Positions 60,511 through 64,000 of a stretch of 64,000 nt of DNA are shown here, one piece after another. The stretch spans positions 1-64,000 of the forward strand of contig RCTD01000034.1 in assembly GCA_014898415.1 (NCBI GenBank), given 5' to 3'. The notes beneath the pieces are model-generated. The model was not told the DNA's origin. It did not search any database and saw nothing but the letters and a program-made list of their open reading frames with translations. Position 1 is the first letter of the stretch; the number at the start of each line of letters is the position of its first letter. The translations under genes were made by a program, and so were the position numbers. The stretch comes from Stromatinia cepivora (lineage: Eukaryota > Ascomycota > Leotiomycetes > Helotiales > Sclerotiniaceae).

Positions 60511-61900
60511 GATATTGATAATATATTTTGTATATTCAATATATTTTATTATAATATTTAGATTTTTCAAATGTTTAATAATGAATTTCTTTAATTTAGA
60601 TTCAATTTCAATTTCACTATCTTTAACTCTAATATCATTCAAATAAAGTATGACAATATTAGGTATAATATCCCATAATATCTTTAATATAATTCTTATA
60701 AATTAAGTAATCGAATTAATAACTTTTTGTAATAAAATAATGAATTTTATCAAACCAAAAAAAATCATAATAATAATAATATCTTTATTTTTTTTATTTA
60801 AAGGTATTTGATTATATTCAAAGAAGAAATCAATTAAGGATATTAATAAATATTCAATTATTTATTCAATAAATTCCTTTAAATTTGAAAATATATTTAT
60901 ATTTTACAGGATTATAATATTTGCTTTTATTATTGTAATAACAATATAATACTTATTAATTTTATTCTTCTTAATTAAATACTAAAGATTTCGATATAAT
61001 CCTTCTCCTTCCTTTAATATATCTTATTTGATATAATCTCTTATCATTTCGATAATTATTGATAAAAAGGCTTTAAAGAATACAAAACCAAAAATTTATT
61101 AGGCCTTATATAATATTATCTTGATAATTTGTAATAGAGCAATTGAAGGTTTGATATTACTGATTTTAATTCAATTAAAAACTAATATTACTTTTCGATT
61201 TTGTAATAATATAAAAAGAAATTCTTTTTTACATTTTCAAAATATATCTTCGATATTTAACAATATTAAATATTCTTATATCAATCGAAAACTTTCAGAT
61301 TTGATATCGAAATATAATATCAAATACTTTAAAAAAGGATCTGATAATTAATATTTAGAATATTTTGCATATTCTAATTCTTACCAATTAGAATTATCTT
61401 TTGGGATTTCTTTATCAATATATTCTATTTTGTTTGAAGGTTTTATTTTGTTCTTTTTTTTCTTATATATATTATTAACTAAAACAAGAATTTTGTATTT
61501 AATATCGATTAGTTTTTTTTAGATATCGTTTTTTACTCTAAATTCTTCTAAATCGAAATAAATATTATTAATAACAAAGTATTCCTAAAATCCTTTTAGT
61601 TTCGAATCTTCAATATTATCAAATATATCTTCGATATCAAAGTTAAAATCAATTTGAACGATATCTATATTAAATCTTATAGAATTTAAAATCGTTTTAA
61701 AATTTGGAATGCTAATTAGAAGTTCTGGGAAATGGTTTTTAATGAATTCTTCAAATTTCCCTTTATTTTTGATAATATCTAGGATTTTTGGAAAATTATT
61801 GATACAATCCCTAGGATTTGTATTATTTATTCTTTTCTCAGCTTTTCAAAATCAATCTTTATAATATCTATTTTATATTTTAATCTAATCATTTAGTAAT
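60511..61900 (-). pseudogene. F2 reverse transcriptase (main part)
   Basis: Minus-strand reading ITstopFIRIILKILWDIIPNI, then VILYLNDIRVKDSE at about 60610-60650 (catalytic box Y-L-N-D, as in F1). It is interrupted by E2 a short way downstream, at 60511. The plus-strand 76-codon frame 61121-61351 is a shadow. RT fingers motifs towards 61800 are not readable. Confidence 0.8.
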
Positions 61901-61940
61901 CGATTCTATTAATATTATTATCATTAATAATTTATATAAT

Positions 61941-62280
61941 TTATTCATTTCCTTTATATTCAAAATCGATCTTTTTTATAAACAAATATAGTATTCTTAA
62001 TAACAATAAATCTTTGATATTATTTAAAACAAAGATATCGATAATATTCTTAACTTTTTCAAAATTGATTTCTATATCTTCAATCAATCTATACAAAATG
62101 ATAATATTTCTATTAAGGATAATTATTATCGTTTTATATTTATATATTATAAATCTTAATTCTCTTACAATTTTCAAGCTTATTATATTGATTATCGATC
62201 CTAAATCGATAATACTATTAATCTTGATATTCTTATTTATAAAGATCACAATAATAATAAATATATTATATATTTTTTTT
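61941..62280 (-). pseudogene. F2 aspartic protease
   Basis: Open for 102 codons: NKNIKINSIIDLGSIINIIS, then LNRNIIILYRLIEDIEINFE and VKNIIDIFVLNNIKDLLLLR. It aligns over its whole length with the F1 protease. The active site reads Asp-Leu-Gly; one TCG or TCA to TTG/TTA change of the family Ser explains it. The mirrored plus frame 62014-62286 is a shadow. Confidence 0.85.
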
Positions 62281-64000
62281 GATTGATAATTAAAAAAGGT
62301 ATTTAAATAATTAATAATTGTTAAAGCTATTACAATTTTTTCAATAAAAATTTCTGAATTTTTGAAAAACTCTTTTTGTTCTTCGATATTTGTAATTAAT
62401 ATTTTTTTGAAAGTTTATTTAAAAAGATTTAATATATATATAAAAATAATCCCAATTATTATCAGGATTTCGATTTTGCAAATCTGTTCTAAGATTTTTG
62501 TTAAAGATTCTATAATATAAATAATGATTAATATTTACTTTTTTATTTTTGAGGATCTAATATAAGAATTAAATGTTCTATTCTTTTGTATTATATCATT
62601 TTCATCAAATATAAAAAGATTCTCCCTTTTTTAAAATTCTTTTACTTTATTTTTTTCGTTTTCATTAATATCCATAATTTCATTTTTATTAAAGAATTCT
62701 ATCTTTAATTTTTCCTTTTCAATTTGATTCATTATTTTGAATAATATCTTTCGAAAAATGTTTAACGATTTTTGGGGTTTATCAATTCCACTTTATTTTA
62801 TCGATTTAGATTTTTTAGATAATTGGCTTTATAATTTTAAAGCTTTTTTAGATTAAATAATTATATTGATATTAATAATTTCTCCTTTTCGATAATTGAT
62901 ATTATTTATAAATATATTCTTTACAATTTCGATATTAAAGATTCTGAAATTCAATAAACTATTCTTAATATTAGATTTCTTTAATAATTTCTTTTATTGA
63001 TTAAATCTATAAATTTTTGTATATATTTTAATCTGATAATTCTTTGAAAAGTTCTTTTATTTGAAAATTAAAAAAGGGTTAGAATATCCTTTAGGATCAA
63101 ATATAAAGATTCTATATTCATTATAATGATATAATCCAATATTAATATCATCGATTTTTTTAGGATAATTTTATTTCATAGTATAATCATTATTATAAAA
63201 AGATTTTTTAAAACAATAATAATAAAAATAATCCTTTTTGTAAACTTTATTTATATCAAAAAGAATCCTTTTCTGTTTATTCTAAATAGAATAATCATTA
63301 TATCTTGTATTACTTCTTTGATAAATAGTTTGATATTGTAATAACAAGAAGAATAATTTCGAGTCCCTTGTATCTTTGATTTTCGCCTTTAGATGATTTA
63401 TACTAAATTTATTCAAAAGATTAATAATTTCATTTATAAAATTCTTTATTTTTTATCCTTAAGAATAAGGTTTTATATTGATATCAAAGATAAATAGAGT
63501 TTTTATATATTTATATATAATCTAGAAAACAATAGCTTAATAAGATTTAGATCTTTTGTAAATTCGGACGATAAAATCTTCAGAAAAGTATTATTTATAG
63601 ATTTCATCTATTATTCTTTTGAAGTTCATAGAAATAGAATTATTAAGATCAATTTTAAATTGCTTAATAATTTTCTTTCCTATTTGGATATATAGATTAT
63701 ACAGAAATATCCTTCTAACTTCGAATTCGATGATTATATAATTATTAATAAATTGAATAACCGAAAATACAAATTTGGCAATATAATCCTTTATTATTAT
63801 TAAATTTATATTATAATCCTTTTTATTTTTATTATATTGATTATCAATAAATTGATTAAGAAAGTTTTAGATATCTATTATTTGTTGGATATTATAATTA
63901 CAAAAATATTAGAGTAATATTAATCTCAATTCTTTTTTTTCAATTATATCTAATAAAATTGTATTCCGGTATAAATTTGATTTGGATAATAATAATATAA
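62281..64000 (-). pseudogene. F2 gag (partial, runs off the window)
   Basis: Reversed match to F1 37000-38740; for example the acidic ED/EN segment before the protease is at 62640-62700. No long open frame remains. Its 5' end and LTR are outside the window. Confidence 0.7.

Larger units (their letters stand above)
46920..64000 (-). mobile_element. F2: gypsy element of the F family, continues off the window
   Basis: Minus-strand relative of F1. The 3' LTR is at 46920-47210, then ORF3, integrase, RNase H, RT, protease and gag follow towards the right. Host target ATAT lies at 46916-46919. It is interrupted by a solo LTR of its own family (50768-51059) and by E2 (53468-60510). The 5' LTR and the first 1.1 kb or so of gag are beyond 64000. 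It is more strongly mutated than F1 in ORF3. Confidence 0.9.

Noticed and set aside
1..64000. Mitochondrial or AT-rich bacterial origin
   Set aside because: Base composition alone would allow it, but nested LTR elements with chromodomains and C-to-T/G-to-A differences between copies point to fungal nuclear DNA; no mitochondrial genes, tRNAs or bacterial ribosome-binding sites were seen.

Overview
The window looks like one block of a repeat-rich, extremely AT-rich compartment of a filamentous ascomycete genome. A 60-base line counted by hand in element B has 12 G or C. No intact host gene, tRNA, rRNA or CRISPR array was seen. Almost every stretch can be assigned to degraded LTR retrotransposons, and copies of one family differ almost only by C-to-T and G-to-A transitions. 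That is the signature of repeat-induced point mutation (RIP), which is known from Pezizomycotina; the species is not identifiable from what is visible.

Layout. (1) 1-5963: two tandem, minus-strand copies of the 3' part of a gypsy element (integrase tail, GPY/F module, chromodomain, long tail). (2) 5964-6391: a well preserved 309-bp LTR and a GC-richer patch. (3) 6392-33719: a minus-strand Ty1/copia element (D) interrupted by a second copy of its family (A, 6868-31904). A is itself split by a gypsy chromovirus (G1, 7703-14320), a plus-strand copy of its own family (B, 16396-24859, carrying a 166-bp solo LTR) and a gag-only element (C, 25067-26743). (4) 33720-64000: D is interrupted by gypsy E1. 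E1 is interrupted by the 10.7-kb gypsy F1 (35561-46293) and by H, a relative of C. H is interrupted by F2 (minus strand), and F2 by a solo LTR (50768-51059) and by gypsy E2 (53468-60510). The deepest chain is D > E1 > H > F2 > E2.

Most boundaries were resolved to the base by target-site duplications (TSDs): TCTAT (A), GAAAG (G1), TATAG (B), AGATT (solo LTR), ACTTT (C), ATAT (F1 and a solo LTR) and GATAT (E2). LTR lengths match within families: 309 bp for A/B, 111 bp for G1, 282 bp for E1/E2 and 291-292 bp for F.

The proteins are fossils. Polyprotein order (gag, protease, reverse transcriptase, RNase H and integrase in the order of each family) can be read through frequent in-frame stops, and several reverse transcriptase catalytic Asp codons have become Asn. 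The least ordinary items are a long unidentified third ORF downstream of integrase in the F family, an unmutated GC island at its 3' end in F1, the gag-only elements, and a shared G-run/TA/TGT(C/T)ACG boundary at the 3' LTR of families that include both copia and gypsy types. I found no defence or metabolic system.
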